This document shows, piece after piece, positions 26,426-39,839 of a stretch of 64,000 bases of DNA. Under the pieces are notes generated by a model. The model saw only the letters and a program-made list of their open reading frames with translations. It had not been told where the DNA came from and did no database searches. Position numbers and translations under genes: made by a program. This DNA is from Siphonodentalium dalli. Its lineage: Eukaryota; Mollusca; Scaphopoda; Gadilida; Siphonodentaliidae. Within the stretch, counting starts at the first letter, position 1; each line of letters opens with the position of its first letter. The stretch covers positions 4,751,314 through 4,815,313 of the forward strand of contig CP136068.1 of NCBI GenBank assembly GCA_032622095.1. Direction: 5' to 3'.

Positions 26426-29400
26426 ATACTTCCATGGTGTAACCAAGGAAGTATATTGTTTTTCTACTGCGGCCGTTTTCTGTTTAATTGGAAATACTCA
26501 GAAACTAATGGGAGGAGGACCGCGAAATCTCTAGCGAATGAAGGCATCTAAGGTCTACTAAAAATAATGGTATCCGGATGTTGGTCCAATATCTTTTAAC
26601 AGAGTTATGGCCCTTTTTCGATTATTTTTCATTATTATTATTATTATTATTATACTACAGTATTTTTCAACGCCCAAATCTCGGAATGTATTAGTACTAG
26701 AAAACACAAGTTTGGTAAGTATGTTGGGGTAAATGAGTTCTATGCCTTTGGCTCATAACGGATATTGTCCGCATTTACCCCGTGGAGTTATCTCCCTTTA
26801 TATGAAAAAATGTCATTTTATTATCTCGGAAATTATAAGGAGCAGAGCATTGAAAATTGGACTGTATGCACATCTCGATATGCCCTACTGCCCACGGGCA
26901 TCAGAACTTGTGTCCGCGCTTTCCCTGAGGAGTTACCGCCCATAGTTGGCAAACCTCTATTTGATTGTACTCTGTTGTCCTCTTGTATCATTCCAGATAA
27001 CTGCATGTGGTTTTCATAGTCGTGTTGACCGTTGTCAGTTTAGTCAGAGAAGGAAATTTTGACAGGGTCGGACATATATTTTGACACTGGGGTGGGGGGC
27101 AAATTGTTTGCAAAATAAAATTTTGATTGACATTCATATATTTAAGTTTATGTATTTCCCGAACGAAAACAAACTCATACCGGAAAGGATTTTTGAAATC
27201 CGAGAAGAAATGCAAGAGTTACGGGCCCTCAAAGTTTGCAATTTGGGCCCATGTGCTTGATAACACATCTCCTCCGAAGATGTCGAAGTTTGGATGTCAG
27301 CTGATACGCCAACGTGTGCGGACGGAAGAGGGCACGCGGTGGGCCAAATTTTGCCAGTGTCGGTTCATTATTGTGGGTCTGGGGAGGGGTGGTCCGTGGT
27401 ACCAATTTTTAATTCTTCTCGGAATCAGATGAAACTTGGAATATAACATCTGCAACATCAGCCGATCTAGAAACTGGAAAAATTTCGAAAATCCATCGAA
27501 AACTAAAAGAATCGCGGGCCCTCAAACTTTGCAATTTTGGGCCCATGTGCTTGATAACACATCTCCTCCGAAGATATCGAACATAGGATGTCATCTGATA
27601 CGAAAATGCGTACGGACTGGAGACGGCACGCGGTGGGCCAAATTTTGCCAGTGTCGGTTCATTATTGTGGGTCTGGGGAGGGGTGGTCCGTGGTGCCGAA
27701 TTTTAATTCTTCTCGGAATCAGATGAAACTTGGAATATAATATCTGCAACATCAGCCGATCTCGAAGCTGAACACAGATCGTAAATACGTTGGAAAATGG
27801 CGGAGATTTTGGCCGTACAAGTTTGAATTTGGGCCCATATGCTTTCCAATAATCAAAGTGTTATCCGTCTCCAAATCAGATGAAATTTATACTATGCAAT
27901 CTATGTCAGCCGCAAATCACAAAACTGGAAACAACTTTAAAATCCGTTGGAAACTGACGAAGTTACGGGGCCTCAAACTTAGCAGTTTGTGCCAGGGGTT
28001 GATGTTTTCCCAATCCCGTCACCCAATTTCGAGGCAGGGGTGGGGTCACGTCCAAACACTTGAGATCAACCTACACATATTAGGACAACATATAATCACC
28101 ATACTTCATATTTTCCGTCCATAAACTGCGATTCTTTCCACTCATGATTGATCCTATTATTATACTTCCATGGTGTAACCAAGGAAGTATATTGTTTTTC
28201 TACTGCGGCCGTTTTCTGTTTAATTGGAAATACTCAGAAACTAATGGGAGGAGGACCGCGAAATCTCTAGCGAATGAAGGCATCTAAGGTCTACTAAAAA
28301 TAATGGTATCCGGATGTTGGTCCAATATCTTTTAACAGAGTTATGGCCCTTTTTCGATTATTTTTCATTATTATTATTATTATTATTATACTACAGTATT
28401 TTTCAACGCCCAAATCTCGGAATGTATTAGTACTAGAAAACACAAGTTTGGTAAGTATGTTGGGGTAAATGAGTTCTATGCCTTTGGCTCATAACGGATA
28501 TTGTCCGCATTTACCCCGTGGAGTTATCTCCCTTTATATGAAAAAATGTCATTTTATTATCTCGGAAATTATAAGGAGCAGAGCATTGAAAATTGGACTG
28601 TATGCACATCTCGATATGCCCTACTGCCCACGGGCATCAGAACTTGTGTCCGCGCTTTCCCTGAGGAGTTACCGCCCATAGTTGGCAAACCTCTATTTGA
28701 TTGTACTCTGTTGTCCTCTTGTATCATTCCAGATAACTGCATGTGGTTTTCATAGTCGTGTTGACCGTTGTCAGTTTAGTCAGAGAAGGAAATTTTGACA
28801 GGGTCGGACATATATTTTGACACTGGGGTGGGGGGCAAATTGTTTGCAAAATAAAATTTTGATTGACATTCATATATTTAAGTTTATGTATTTCCCGAAC
28901 GAAAACAAACTCATACCGGAAAGGATTTTTGAAATCCGAGAAGAAATGCAAGAGTTACGGGCCCTCAAAGTTTGCAATTTGGGCCCATGTGCTTGATAAC
29001 ACATCTCCTCCGAAGATGTCGAAGTTTGGATGTCAGCTGATACGCCAACGTGTGCGGACGGAAGAGGGCACGCGGTGGGCCAAATTTTGCCAGTGTCGGT
29101 TCATTATTGTGGGTCTGGGGAGGGGTGGTCCGTGGTACCAATTTTTAATTCTTCTCGGAATCAGATGAAACTTGGAATATAACATCTGCAATATCAGCCG
29201 ATCTAGAAACTGGAAAAATTTCGAAAATCCATCGAAAACTAAAAGAATCGCGGGCCCTCAAACTTTGCAATTTTGGGCCCATGTGCTTGATAACACATCT
29301 CCTCCGAAGATATCGAACATAGGATGTCATCTGATACGAAAATGCGTACGGACTGGAGACGGCACGCGGTGGGCCAAATTTTGCCAGTGTCGGTTCATTA

Positions 29401-32400
29401 TTGTGGGTCTGGGGAGGGGTGGTCCGTGGTGCCGAATTTTAATTCTTCTCGGAATCAGATGAAACTTGGAATATAATATCTGCAACATCAGCCGATCTCG
29501 AAGCTGAACACAGATCGTAAATACGTTGGAAAATGGCGGAGATTTTGGCCGTACAAGTTTGAATTTGGGCCCATATGCTTTCCAATAATCAAAGTGTTAT
29601 CCGTCTCCAAATCAGATGAAATTTATACTATGCAATCTATGTCAGCCGCAAATCACAAAACTGGAAACAACTTTAAAATCCGTTGGAAACTGACGAAGTT
29701 ACGGGGCCTCAAACTTAGCAGTTTGTGCCAGGGGTTGATGTTTTCCCAATCCCGTCACCCAATTTCGAGGCAGGGGTGGGGTCACGTCCAAACACTTGAG
29801 ATCAACCTACACATATTAGGACAACATATAATCACCATACTTCATATTTTCCGTCCATAAACTGCGATTCTTTCCACTCATGATTGATCCTATTATTATA
29901 CTTCCATGGTGTAACCAAGGAAGTATATTGTTTTTCTACTGCGGCCGTTTTCTGTTTAATTGGAAATACTCAGAAACTAATGGGAGGAGGACCGCGAAAT
30001 CTCTAGCGAATGAAGGCATCTAAGGTCTACTAAAAATAATGGTATCCGGATGTTGGTCCAATATCTTTTAACAGAGTTATGGCCCTTTTTCGATTATTTT
30101 TCATTATTATTATTATTATTATTATACTACAGTATTTTTCAACGCCCAAATCTCGGAATGTATTAGTACTAGAAAACACAAGTTTGGTAAGTATGTTGGG
30201 GTAAATGAGTTCTATGCCTTTGGCTCATAACGGATATTGTCCGCATTTACCCCGTGGAGTTATCTCCCTTTATATGAAAAAATGTCATTTTATTATCTCG
30301 GAAATTATAAGGAGCAGAGCATTGAAAATTGGACTGTATGCACATCTCGATATGCCCTACTGCCCACGGGCATCAGAACTTGTGTCCGCGCTTTCCCTGA
30401 GGAGTTACCGCCCATAGTTGGCAAACCTCTATTTGATTGTACTCTGTTGTCCTCTTGTATCATTCCAGATAACTGCATGTGGTTTTCATAGTCGTGTTGA
30501 CCGTTGTCAGTTTAGTCAGAGAAGGAAATTTTGACAGGGTCGGACATATATTTTGACACTGGGGTGGGGGGCAAATTGTTTGCAAAATAAAATTTTGATT
30601 GACATTCATATATTTAAGTTTATGTATTTCCCGAACGAAAACAAACTCATACCGGAAAGGATTTTTGAAATCCGAGAAGAAATGCAAGAGTTACGGGCCC
30701 TCAAAGTTTGCAATTTGGGCCCATGTGCTTGATAACACATCTCCTCCGAAGATGTCGAAGTTTGGATGTCAGCTGATACGCCAACGTGTGCGGACGGAAG
30801 AGGGCACGCGGTGGGCCAAATTTTGCCAGTGTCGGTTCATTATTGTGGGTCTGGGGAGGGGTGGTCCGTGGTACCAATTTTTAATTCTTCTCGGAATCAG
30901 ATGAAACTTGGAATATAACATCTGCAACATCAGCCGATCTAGAAACTGGAAAAATTTCGAAAATCCATCGAAAACTAAAAGAATCGCGGGCCCTCAAACT
31001 TTGCAATTTTGGGCCCATGTGCTTGATAACACATCTCCTCCGAAGATATCGAACATAGAATGTCATCTGATACGAAAATGCGTACGGACTGGAGACGGCA
31101 CGCGGTGGGCCAAATTTTGCCAGTGTCGGTTCATTATTGTGGGTCTGGGGAGGGGTGGTCCGTGGTGCCGAATTTTAATTCTTCTCGGAATCAGATGAAA
31201 CTTGGAATATAATATCTGCAACATCAGCCGATCTCGAAGCTGAACACAGATCGTAAATACGTTGGAAAATGGCGGAGATTTTGGCCGTACAAGTTTGAAT
31301 TTGGGCCCATATGCTTTCCAATAATCAAAGTGTTATCCGTCTCCAAATCAGATGAAATTTATACTATGCAATCTATGTCAGCCGCAAATCACAAAACTGG
31401 AAACAACTTTAAAATCCGTTGGAAACTGACGAAGTTACGGGGCCTCAAACTTAGCAGTTTGTGCCAGGGGTTGATGTTTTCCCAATCCCGTCACCCAATT
31501 TCGAGGCAGGGGTGGGGTCACGTCCAAACACTTGAGATCAACCTACACATATTAGGACAACATATAATCACCATACTTCATATTTTCCGTCCATAAACTG
31601 CGATTCTTTCCACTCATGATTGATCCTATTATTATACTTCCATGGTGTAACCAAGGAAGTATATTGTTTTTCTACTGCGGCCGTTTTCTGTTTAATTGGA
31701 AATACTCAGAAACTAATGGGAGGAGGACCGCGAAATCTCTAGCGAATGAAGGCATCTAAGGTCTACTAAAAATAATGGTATCCGGATGTTGGTCCAATAT
31801 CTTTTAACAGAGTTATGGCCCTTTTTCGATTATTTTTCATTATTATTATTATTATTATTATACTACAGTATTTTTCAACGCCCAAATCTCGGAATGTATT
31901 AGTACTAGAAAACACAAGTTTGGTAAGTATGTTGGGGTAAATGAGTTCTATGCCTTTGGCTCATAACGGATATTGTCCGCATTTACCCCGTGGAGTTATC
32001 TCCCTTTATATGAAAAAATGTCATTTTATTATCTCGGAAATTATAAGGAGCAGAGCATTGAAAATTGGACTGTATGCACATCTCGATATGCCCTACTGCC
32101 CACGGGCATCAGAACTTGTGTCCGCGCTTTCCCTGAGGAGTTACCGCCCATAGTTGGCAAACCTCTATTTGATTGTACTCTGTTGTCCTCTTGTATCATT
32201 CCAGATAACTGCATGTGGTTTTCATAGTCGTGTTGACCGTTGTCAGTTTAGTCAGAGAAGGAAATTTTGACAGGGTCGGACATATATTTTGACACTGGGG
32301 TGGGGGGCAAATTGTTTGCAAAATAAAATTTTGATTGACATTCATATATTTAAGTTTATGTATTTCCCGAACGAAAACAAACTCATACCGGAAAGGATTT

Positions 32401-35400
32401 TTGAAATCCGAGAAGAAATGCAAGAGTTACGGGCCCTCAAAGTTTGCAATTTGGGCCCATGTGCTTGATAACACATCTCCTCCGAAGATGTCGAAGTTTG
32501 GATGTCAGCTGATACGCCAACGTGTGCGGACGGAAGAGGGCACGCGGTGGGCCAAATTTTGCCAGTGTCGGTTCATTATTGTGGGTCTGGGGAGGGGTGG
32601 TCCGTGGTACCAATTTTTAATTCTTCTCGGAATCAGATGAAACTTGGAATATAACATCTGCAACATCAGCCGATCTAGAAACTGGAAAAATTTCGAAAAT
32701 CCATCGAAAACTAAAAGAATCGCGGGCCCTCAAACTTTGCAATTTTGGGCCCATGTGCTTGATAACACATCTCCTCCGAAGATATCGAACATAGAATGTC
32801 ATCTGATACGAAAATGCGTACGGACTGGAGACGGCACGCGGTGGGCCAAATTTTGCCAGTGTCGGTTCATTATTGTGGGTCTGGGGAGGGGTGGTCCGTG
32901 GTGCCGAATTTTAATTCTTCTCGGAATCAGATGAAACTTGGAATATAATATCTGCAACATCAGCCGATCTCGAAGCTGAACACAGATCGTAAATACGTTG
33001 GAAAATGGCGGAGATTTTGGCCGTACAAGTTTGAATTTGGGCCCATATGCTTTCCAATAATCAAAGTGTTATCCGTCTCCAAATCAGATGAAATTTATAC
33101 TATGCAATCTATGTCAGCCGCAAATCACAAAACTGGAAACAACTTTAAAATCCGTTGGAAACTGACGAAGTTACGGGGCCTCAAACTTAGCAGTTTGTGC
33201 CAGGGGTTGATGTTTTCCCAATCCCGTCACCCAATTTCGAGGCAGGGGTGGGGTCACGTCCAAACACTTGAGATCAACCTACACATATTAGGACAACATA
33301 TAATCACCATACTTCATATTTTCCGTCCATAAACTGCGATTCTTTCCACTCATGATTGATCCTATTATTATACTTCCATGGTGTAACCAAGGAAGTATAT
33401 TGTTTTTCTACTGCGGCCGTTTTCTGTTTAATTGGAAATACTCAGAAACTAATGGGAGGAGGACCGCGAAATCTCTAGCGAATGAAGGCATCTAAGGTCT
33501 ACTAAAAATAATGGTATCCGGATGTTGGTCCAATATCTTTTAACAGAGTTATGGCCCTTTTTCGATTATTTTTCATTATTATTATTATTATTATTATACT
33601 ACAGTATTTTTCAACGCCCAAATCTCGGAATGTATTAGTACTAGAAAACACAAGTTTGGTAAGTATGTTGGGGTAAATGAGTTCTATGCCTTTGGCTCAT
33701 AACGGATATTGTCCGCATTTACCCCGTGGAGTTATCTCCCTTTATATGAAAAAATGTCATTTTATTATCTCGGAAATTATAAGGAGCAGAGCATTGAAAA
33801 TTGGACTGTATGCACATCTCGATATGCCCTACTGCCCACGGGCATCAGAACTTGTGTCCGCGCTTTCCCTGAGGAGTTACCGCCCATAGTTGGCAAACCT
33901 CTATTTGATTGTACTCTGTTGTCCTCTTGTATCATTCCAGATAACTGCATGTGGTTTTCATAGTCGTGTTGACCGTTGTCAGTTTAGTCAGAGAAGGAAA
34001 TTTTGACAGGGTCGGACATATATTTTGACACTGGGGTGGGGGGCAAATTGTTTGCAAAATAAAATTTTGATTGACATTCATATATTTAAGTTTATGTATT
34101 TCCCGAACGAAAACAAACTCATACCGGAAAGGATTTTTGAAATCCGAGAAGAAATGCAAGAGTTACGGGCCCTCAAAGTTTGCAATTTGGGCCCATGTGC
34201 TTGATAACACATCTCCTCCGAAGATGTCGAAGTTTGGATGTCAGCTGATACGCCAACGTGTGCGGACGGAAGAGGGCACGCGGTGGGCCAAATTTTGCCA
34301 GTGTCGGTTCATTATTGTGGGTCTGGGGAGGGGTGGTCCGTGGTACCAATTTTTAATTCTTCTCGGAATCAGATGAAACTTGGAATATAACATCTGCAAC
34401 ATCAGCCGATCTAGAAACTGGAAAAATTTCGAAAATCCATCGAAAACTAAAAGAATCGCGGGCCCTCAAACTTTGCAATTTTGGGCCCATGTGCTTGATA
34501 ACACATCTCCTCCGAAGATATCGAACATAGAATGTCATCTGATACGAAAATGCGTACGGACTGGAGACGGCACGCGGTGGGCCAAATTTTGCCAGTGTCG
34601 GTTCATTATTGTGGGTCTGGGGAGGGGTGGTCCGTGGTGCCGAATTTTAATTCTTCTCGGAATCAGATGAAACTTGGAATATAATATCTGCAACATCAGC
34701 CGATCTCGAAGCTGAACACAGATCGTAAATACGTTGGAAAATGGCGGAGATTTTGGCCGTACAAGTTTGAATTTGGGCCCATATGCTTTCCAATAATCAA
34801 AGTGTTATCCGTCTCCAAATCAGATGAAATTTATACTATGCAATCTATGTCAGCCGCAAATCACAAAACTGGAAACAACTTTAAAATCCGTTGGAAACTG
34901 ACGAAGTTACGGGGCCTCAAACTTAGCAGTTTGTGCCAGGGGTTGATGTTTTCCCAATCCCGTCACCCAATTTCGAGGCAGGGGTGGGGTCACGTCCAAA
35001 CACTTGAGATCAACCTACACATATTAGGACAACATATAATCACCATACTTCATATTTTCCGTCCATAAACTGCGATTCTTTCCACTCATGATTGATCCTA
35101 TTATTATACTTCCATGGTGTAACCAAGGAAGTATATTGTTTTTCTACTGCGGCCGTTTTCTGTTTAATTGGAAATACTCAGAAACTAATGGGAGGAGGAC
35201 CGCGAAATCTCTAGCGAATGAAGGCATCTAAGGTCTACTAAAAATAATGGTATCCGGATGTTGGTCCAATATCTTTTAACAGAGTTATGGCCCTTTTTCG
35301 ATTATTTTTCATTATTATTATTATTATTATTATACTACAGTATTTTTCAACGCCCAAATCTCGGAATGTATTAGTACTAGAAAACACAAGTTTGGTAAGT

Positions 35401-37697
35401 ATGTTGGGGTAAATGAGTTCTATGCCTTTGGCTCATAACGGATATTGTCCGCATTTACCCCGTGGAGTTATCTCCCTTTATATGAAAAAATGTCATTTTA
35501 TTATCTCGGAAATTATAAGGAGCAGAGCATTGAAAATTGGACTGTATGCACATCTCGATATGCCCTACTGCCCACGGGCATCAGAACTTGTGTCCGCGCT
35601 TTCCCTGAGGAGTTACCGCCCATAGTTGGCAAACCTCTATTTGATTGTACTCTGTTGTCCTCTTGTATCATTCCAGATAACTGCATGTGGTTTTCATAGT
35701 CGTGTTGACCGTTGTCAGTTTAGTCAGAGAAGGAAATTTTGACAGGGTCGGACATATATTTTGACACTGGGGTGGGGGGCAAATTGTTTGCAAAATAAAA
35801 TTTTGATTGACATTCATATATTTAAGTTTATGTATTTCCCGAACGAAAACAAACTCATACCGGAAAGGATTTTTGAAATCCGAGAAGAAATGCAAGAGTT
35901 ACGGGCCCTCAAAGTTTGCAATTTGGGCCCATGTGCTTGATAACACATCTCCTCCGAAGATGTCGAAGTTTGGATGTCAGCTGATACGCCAACGTGTGCG
36001 GACGGAAGAGGGCACGCGGTGGGCCAAATTTTGCCAGTGTCGGTTCATTATTGTGGGTCTGGGGAGGGGTGGTCCGTGGTACCAATTTTTAATTCTTCTC
36101 GGAATCAGATGAAACTTGGAATATAACATCTGCAACATCAGCCGATCTAGAAACTGGAAAAATTTCGAAAATCCATCGAAAACTAAAAGAATCGCGGGCC
36201 CTCAAACTTTGCAATTTTGGGCCCATGTGCTTGATAACACATCTCCTCCGAAGATATCGAACATAGAATGTCATCTGATACGAAAATGCGTACGGACTGG
36301 AGACGGCACGCGGTGGGCCAAATTTTGCCAGTGTCGGTTCATTATTGTGGGTCTGGGGAGGGGTGGTCCGTGGTGCCGAATTTTAATTCTTCTCGGAATC
36401 AGATGAAACTTGGAATATAATATCTGCAACATCAGCCGATCTCGAAGCTGAACACAGATCGTAAATACGTTGGAAAATGGCGGAGATTTTGGCCGTACAA
36501 GTTTGAATTTGGGCCCATATGCTTTCCAATAATCAAAGTGTTATCCGTCTCCAAATCAGATGAAATTTATACTATGCAATCTATGTCAGCCGCAAATCAC
36601 AAAACTGGAAACAACTTTAAAATCCGTTGGAAACTGACGAAGTTACGGGGCCTCAAACTTAGCAGTTTGTGCCAGGGGTTGATGTTTTCCCAATCCCGTC
36701 ACCCAATTTCGAGGCAGGGGTGGGGTCACGTCCAAACACTTGAGATCAACCTACACATATTAGGACAACATATAATCACCATACTTCATATTTTCCGTCC
36801 ATAAACTGCGATTCTTTCCACTCATGATTGATCCTATTATTATACTTCCATGGTGTAACCAAGGAAGTATATTGTTTTTCTACTGCGGCCGTTTTCTGTT
36901 TAATTGGAAATACTCAGAAACTAATGGGAGGAGGACCGCGAAATCTCTAGCGAATGAAGGCATCTAAGGTCTACTAAAAATAATGGTATCCGGATGTTGG
37001 TCCAATATCTTTTAACAGAGTTATGGCCCTTTTTCGATTATTTTTCATTATTATTATTATTATTATTATACTACAGTATTTTTCAACGCCCAAATCTCGG
37101 AATGTATTAGTACTAGAAAACACAAGTTTGGTAAGTATGTTGGGGTAAATGAGTTCTATGCCTTTGGCTCATAACGGATATTGTCCGCATTTACCCCGTG
37201 GAGTTATCTCCCTTTATATGAAAAAATGTCATTTTATTATCTCGGAAATTATAAGGAGCAGAGCATTGAAAATTGGACTGTATGCACATCTCGATATGCC
37301 CTACTGCCCACGGGCATCAGAACTTGTGTCCGCGCTTTCCCTGAGGAGTTACCGCCCATAGTTGGCAAACCTCTATTTGATTGTACTCTGTTGTCCTCTT
37401 GTATCATTCCAGATAACTGCATGTGGTTTTCATAGTCGTGTTGACCGTTGTCAGTTTAGTCAGAGAAGGAAATTTTGACAGGGTCGGACATATATTTTGA
37501 CACTGGGGTGGGGGGCAAATTGTTTGCAAAATAAAATTTTGATTGACATTCATATATTTAAGTTTATGTATTTCCCGAACGAAAACAAACTCATACCGGA
37601 AAGGATTTTTGAAATCCGAGAAGAAATGCAAGAGTTACGGGCCCTCAAAGTTTGCAATTTGGGCCCATGTGCTTGATAACACATCTCCTCCGAAGAT
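26426..37697 (+). repeat. Satellite block A2, 1736-bp monomers (6 full copies plus one truncated by spacer 1)
   Basis: Hairpin starts at 26426, 28162, 29898, 31634, 33370, 35106 and 36842, all 1736 bp apart. Family A sequence with (ATT)7ATA. The last copy stops at 37697, where CCTCCGAAGAT in sub-repeat R1 runs directly into spacer sequence. Four successive copies share a private G-to-A change giving ACATAGAATG (near 31057, 32793, 34529 and 36265), while the two preceding copies keep ACATAGGATG. This local spread of a single variant is the pattern expected from unequal crossover or gene conversion in a living array. Confidence 0.97.
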
Positions 37698-37900
37698 TCA
37701 TTTTATGCTACACCCGAAACGGAGATGACTTTTGGGAAATCCAGAGTCCAAAACGGATCGAAATCGCCCTGTTCCAGAAAAGTCGTTCATTTTGTTTTCA
37801 CTTTTTGAAAAAGGCTCCAATATTTCAACCAAAACTTTTGGACTTAAAACATTATTTTTTTCTCAGTCAAGTGAAAAGTGCTCTTCAAAATAATTCCGCT

Positions 37901-37930
37901 TATATATATAATATATATTATCTATATATA
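37901..37930. repeat. TA-rich simple tract in spacer 1
   Basis: Alternating TA sequence of about 30 bp with small interruptions. The same tract is present in spacer 2 at 52962-52991. Confidence 0.85.
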
Positions 37931-38604
37931 CGCCAAAAATTTGTCACTCCCCTCTCTCCTTCCTCCGGCTACCCCATCCCCCGTGGGATGGAACCTACCT
38001 CCGATTCGAATACACCCGTCATGCCGCGGGCCAGTCTCATTCCTCTACCAGAGAACTGATAGAACGCCCGTCGAATACCAACAATCATTTCCAGAGTGCT
38101 ATATTGGTATGAGTTCATATCGGAGCCGTTATAAAGCAAATAACTTGGATTTTAATATAAACCCACCTATTCGTAAATTGTGTAGCCCATGGTGTGTGGT
38201 AAATTATCATTTTATCGTGTATAGTGTGTCATGAGCTATCTGCGTGCGTGCATTTCACTTTTGTATTTTCTTTCGCATCTTCAACGCACTGCATATCATA
38301 TACAACCAAACAAAATACAAACATTACATTAATTTGATCACACAAGACTTCGTTATATGGTGTATATTTCTACTAACGTAATGACGACGTATAGCCAATT
38401 ATTCCATTTGCGATAACAACGATAAACACATAGAAACATGCAAACATCATCAGTTTCGTAAGATCAATTTGTATATTGTTTATATTCTAGTTATTTATCG
38501 AATATAAAAAGCATCTTTACATTATCTTTAGTTTGGTATTATTCATATTTGATGATTAAAATACACCAAAACATGTTAAAAATAAAAAATAAAAAAAGAT
38601 AATT

Positions 38605-38683
38605 TGACGGGATTCGAACTCACGTCGCAATAAAACACAAACTGAATGTTTGACGCTCTCTCCACTCGGCTACGCACTGCGCT
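38605..38683 (-). pseudogene. tRNA-derived SINE-like core, copy 1
   Basis: Read on the minus strand, there is a perfect RNA polymerase III A box (TAGCCGAGTGG, at 38662-38672) and, 42 bases later, a B box (GTTCGAATCC, at 38610-38619). The D-loop region resembles class II (Ser/Leu-type) tRNAs. The seven bases before the A box cannot pair with the presumed 3' acceptor strand, position 33 of the anticodon loop is not U, and the T stem has mismatches. It is therefore not a functional tRNA. It fits the head of a tRNA-derived SINE, or a tRNA pseudogene. Confidence 0.72.
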
Positions 38684-38875
38684 GTTAATTTATAAGAAAA
38701 TATATTAGTATTAAATATGTAGGCATATAACTGTGTATATTTAAACTTTATATCCAAACTGATTGAAATCGAATATAAAAAGCATCTTTACATTATCTTT
38801 AGTTTGGTATTATTCGTATTTGATGATTAAAATACACCAAAACATGTTAAAAATAAAAAATAAAAAAAGATAATT

Positions 38876-38955
38876 TGACGGGATTCGAACTCACGTCGCA
38901 ATAAAAACACAAGCTGAAGGTTTGACGCTCTGACCACTCGACTACGCACTGCGCT
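38876..38955 (-). pseudogene. tRNA-derived SINE-like core, copy 2
   Basis: Second tandem copy, minus strand. The A box is TAGTCGAGTGG (38934-38944) and the B box GTTCGAATCC (38881-38890); both match the polymerase III consensus. The folding defects are those of copy 1. An extra A lies in the A-run between the boxes. Confidence 0.72.
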
Positions 38956-39107
38956 ATTAATTTATAAGAAAATATATTAGTATTAAATATATAGGCATAT
39001 AACTGTGTATATTTAAACTTTATATCCAAACTGATTGAAATGCGTGACTATATATATATACCCCTTTCCGCTATACGGGGAACAGGAAAATGCACCTATT
39101 CTTCCCA

Positions 39108-39780
39108 CCAAATCCAAAAGGGCTAATTAAAGAGCAAGGTAATGCCGTAGCAGGTACATTTGGATATTCTATTCACGCCCCCCCCCAAATCTTGACCGCT
39201 ATACTTCAAATTCAAACATCGAGAATTTTTTTTTTGACGAGTACATCTGATAGCTAGTGTTCACGCGCATCTAGAGCGCAATTTTCTAATTTTCAGATGG
39301 AACGGAACGGTTTACTCGTGACAACGCTATATATCATAAATATGTATACTTCTGTAGTCTATCACTAGCCGATTTTTAGCCCCAAATCCAAACGGGCCGA
39401 TGTAGGAGCGAGTTTAATGCGGTGGTACATAAGCCGGTATACTGTAGGTATGACTCTAAAATTTGACCTCTCTAATATAAACGCAACCTGCTCAAGGGAG
39501 TGTTTGTGTCGGGTGGGTTCAGATTTGGAAAATTCCACCGAAGATCAAATGGGCAAAATTACTCCGAAAATCATATATTGAGATAAAAACTTTTCGATGA
39601 GTGGATGTGATAAGTAGTATATACACGCAAGATTAGTACACTTTTTAATGATTTATATTGAACGGTTTAACCCTGGTAGCGTATAACGTTGTGACCGGTG
39701 ATATATATTACTCAAATTCAAACCCTCTCTTCATGACGCAAATTCAAACGGACTTAGCAAGAAGCAAGGCAAATGCATGA
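39108..39780. repeat. Degenerate repeats of 274-355 bp in spacer 1
   Basis: Three related starts: CCAAATCCAAAAGGGC (39108), CCAAATCCAAACGGGC (39383) and GCAAATTCAAACGGAC (39738). Each is followed by AGCAAGG- or GAGCGAG-like text, ATGC, and a TATACT-GTAGGTATG or TATAGGTATG motif. Segments reading GGTTTACTCGTGACAACG and GGTTTAACCCTGGTAGCG also correspond. Spacer 2 has the first two starts at 54216 and 54932, with the Helitron-like insertion between them. They are old and poorly conserved; exact borders are uncertain. Confidence 0.55.
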
Positions 39781-39839
39781 ATATGCTCACCGATATACTA
39801 TATAGGTATGTCCGCTCTACTGTAAAAGTAACATATTGT

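Larger units (their letters stand above)
38499..39041. repeat. Tandem duplication of a 271-bp module with a tRNA-like core
   Basis: Two adjacent copies, 38499-38769 and 38770-39041. Both begin CGAATATAAAAAGCATC and end CCAAACTGATTGAAAT. The copies differ at only a few positions, including the tRNA-like part (CTCTCTCCACTCGG against CTCTGACCACTCGA). Spacer 2 has one copy (53896-54152). The duplication is therefore specific to spacer 1, or one copy was lost from spacer 2. Confidence 0.92.

Noticed and set aside
26200-26534. A 60-63-codon frame over doubled modules (26352-26534 and 43805-43996) rich in leucine
   Set aside because: The leucine run is the translation of the ATT tract, and the frame exists only where two modules were joined.
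1-37697. Ribosomal DNA intergenic spacer, which also can hold tandem repeats
   Set aside because: No 18S, 5.8S, 28S or 5S sequence is visible anywhere in 64 kb, and the spacers contain none either.
37652-38059. Open frame shared by the two spacers (37652-38059 and 52713-53168)
   Set aside because: It starts in satellite sequence. Of roughly ten base changes between the spacers in the shared part, most alter the amino acid, and the frames diverge after an indel near the CTCTCTCC run. This looks like neutral drift, not purifying selection.
38605-38683. Functional tRNA gene
   Set aside because: Intact A and B boxes, but no acceptor stem, a damaged anticodon loop and a mismatched T stem in all three copies.
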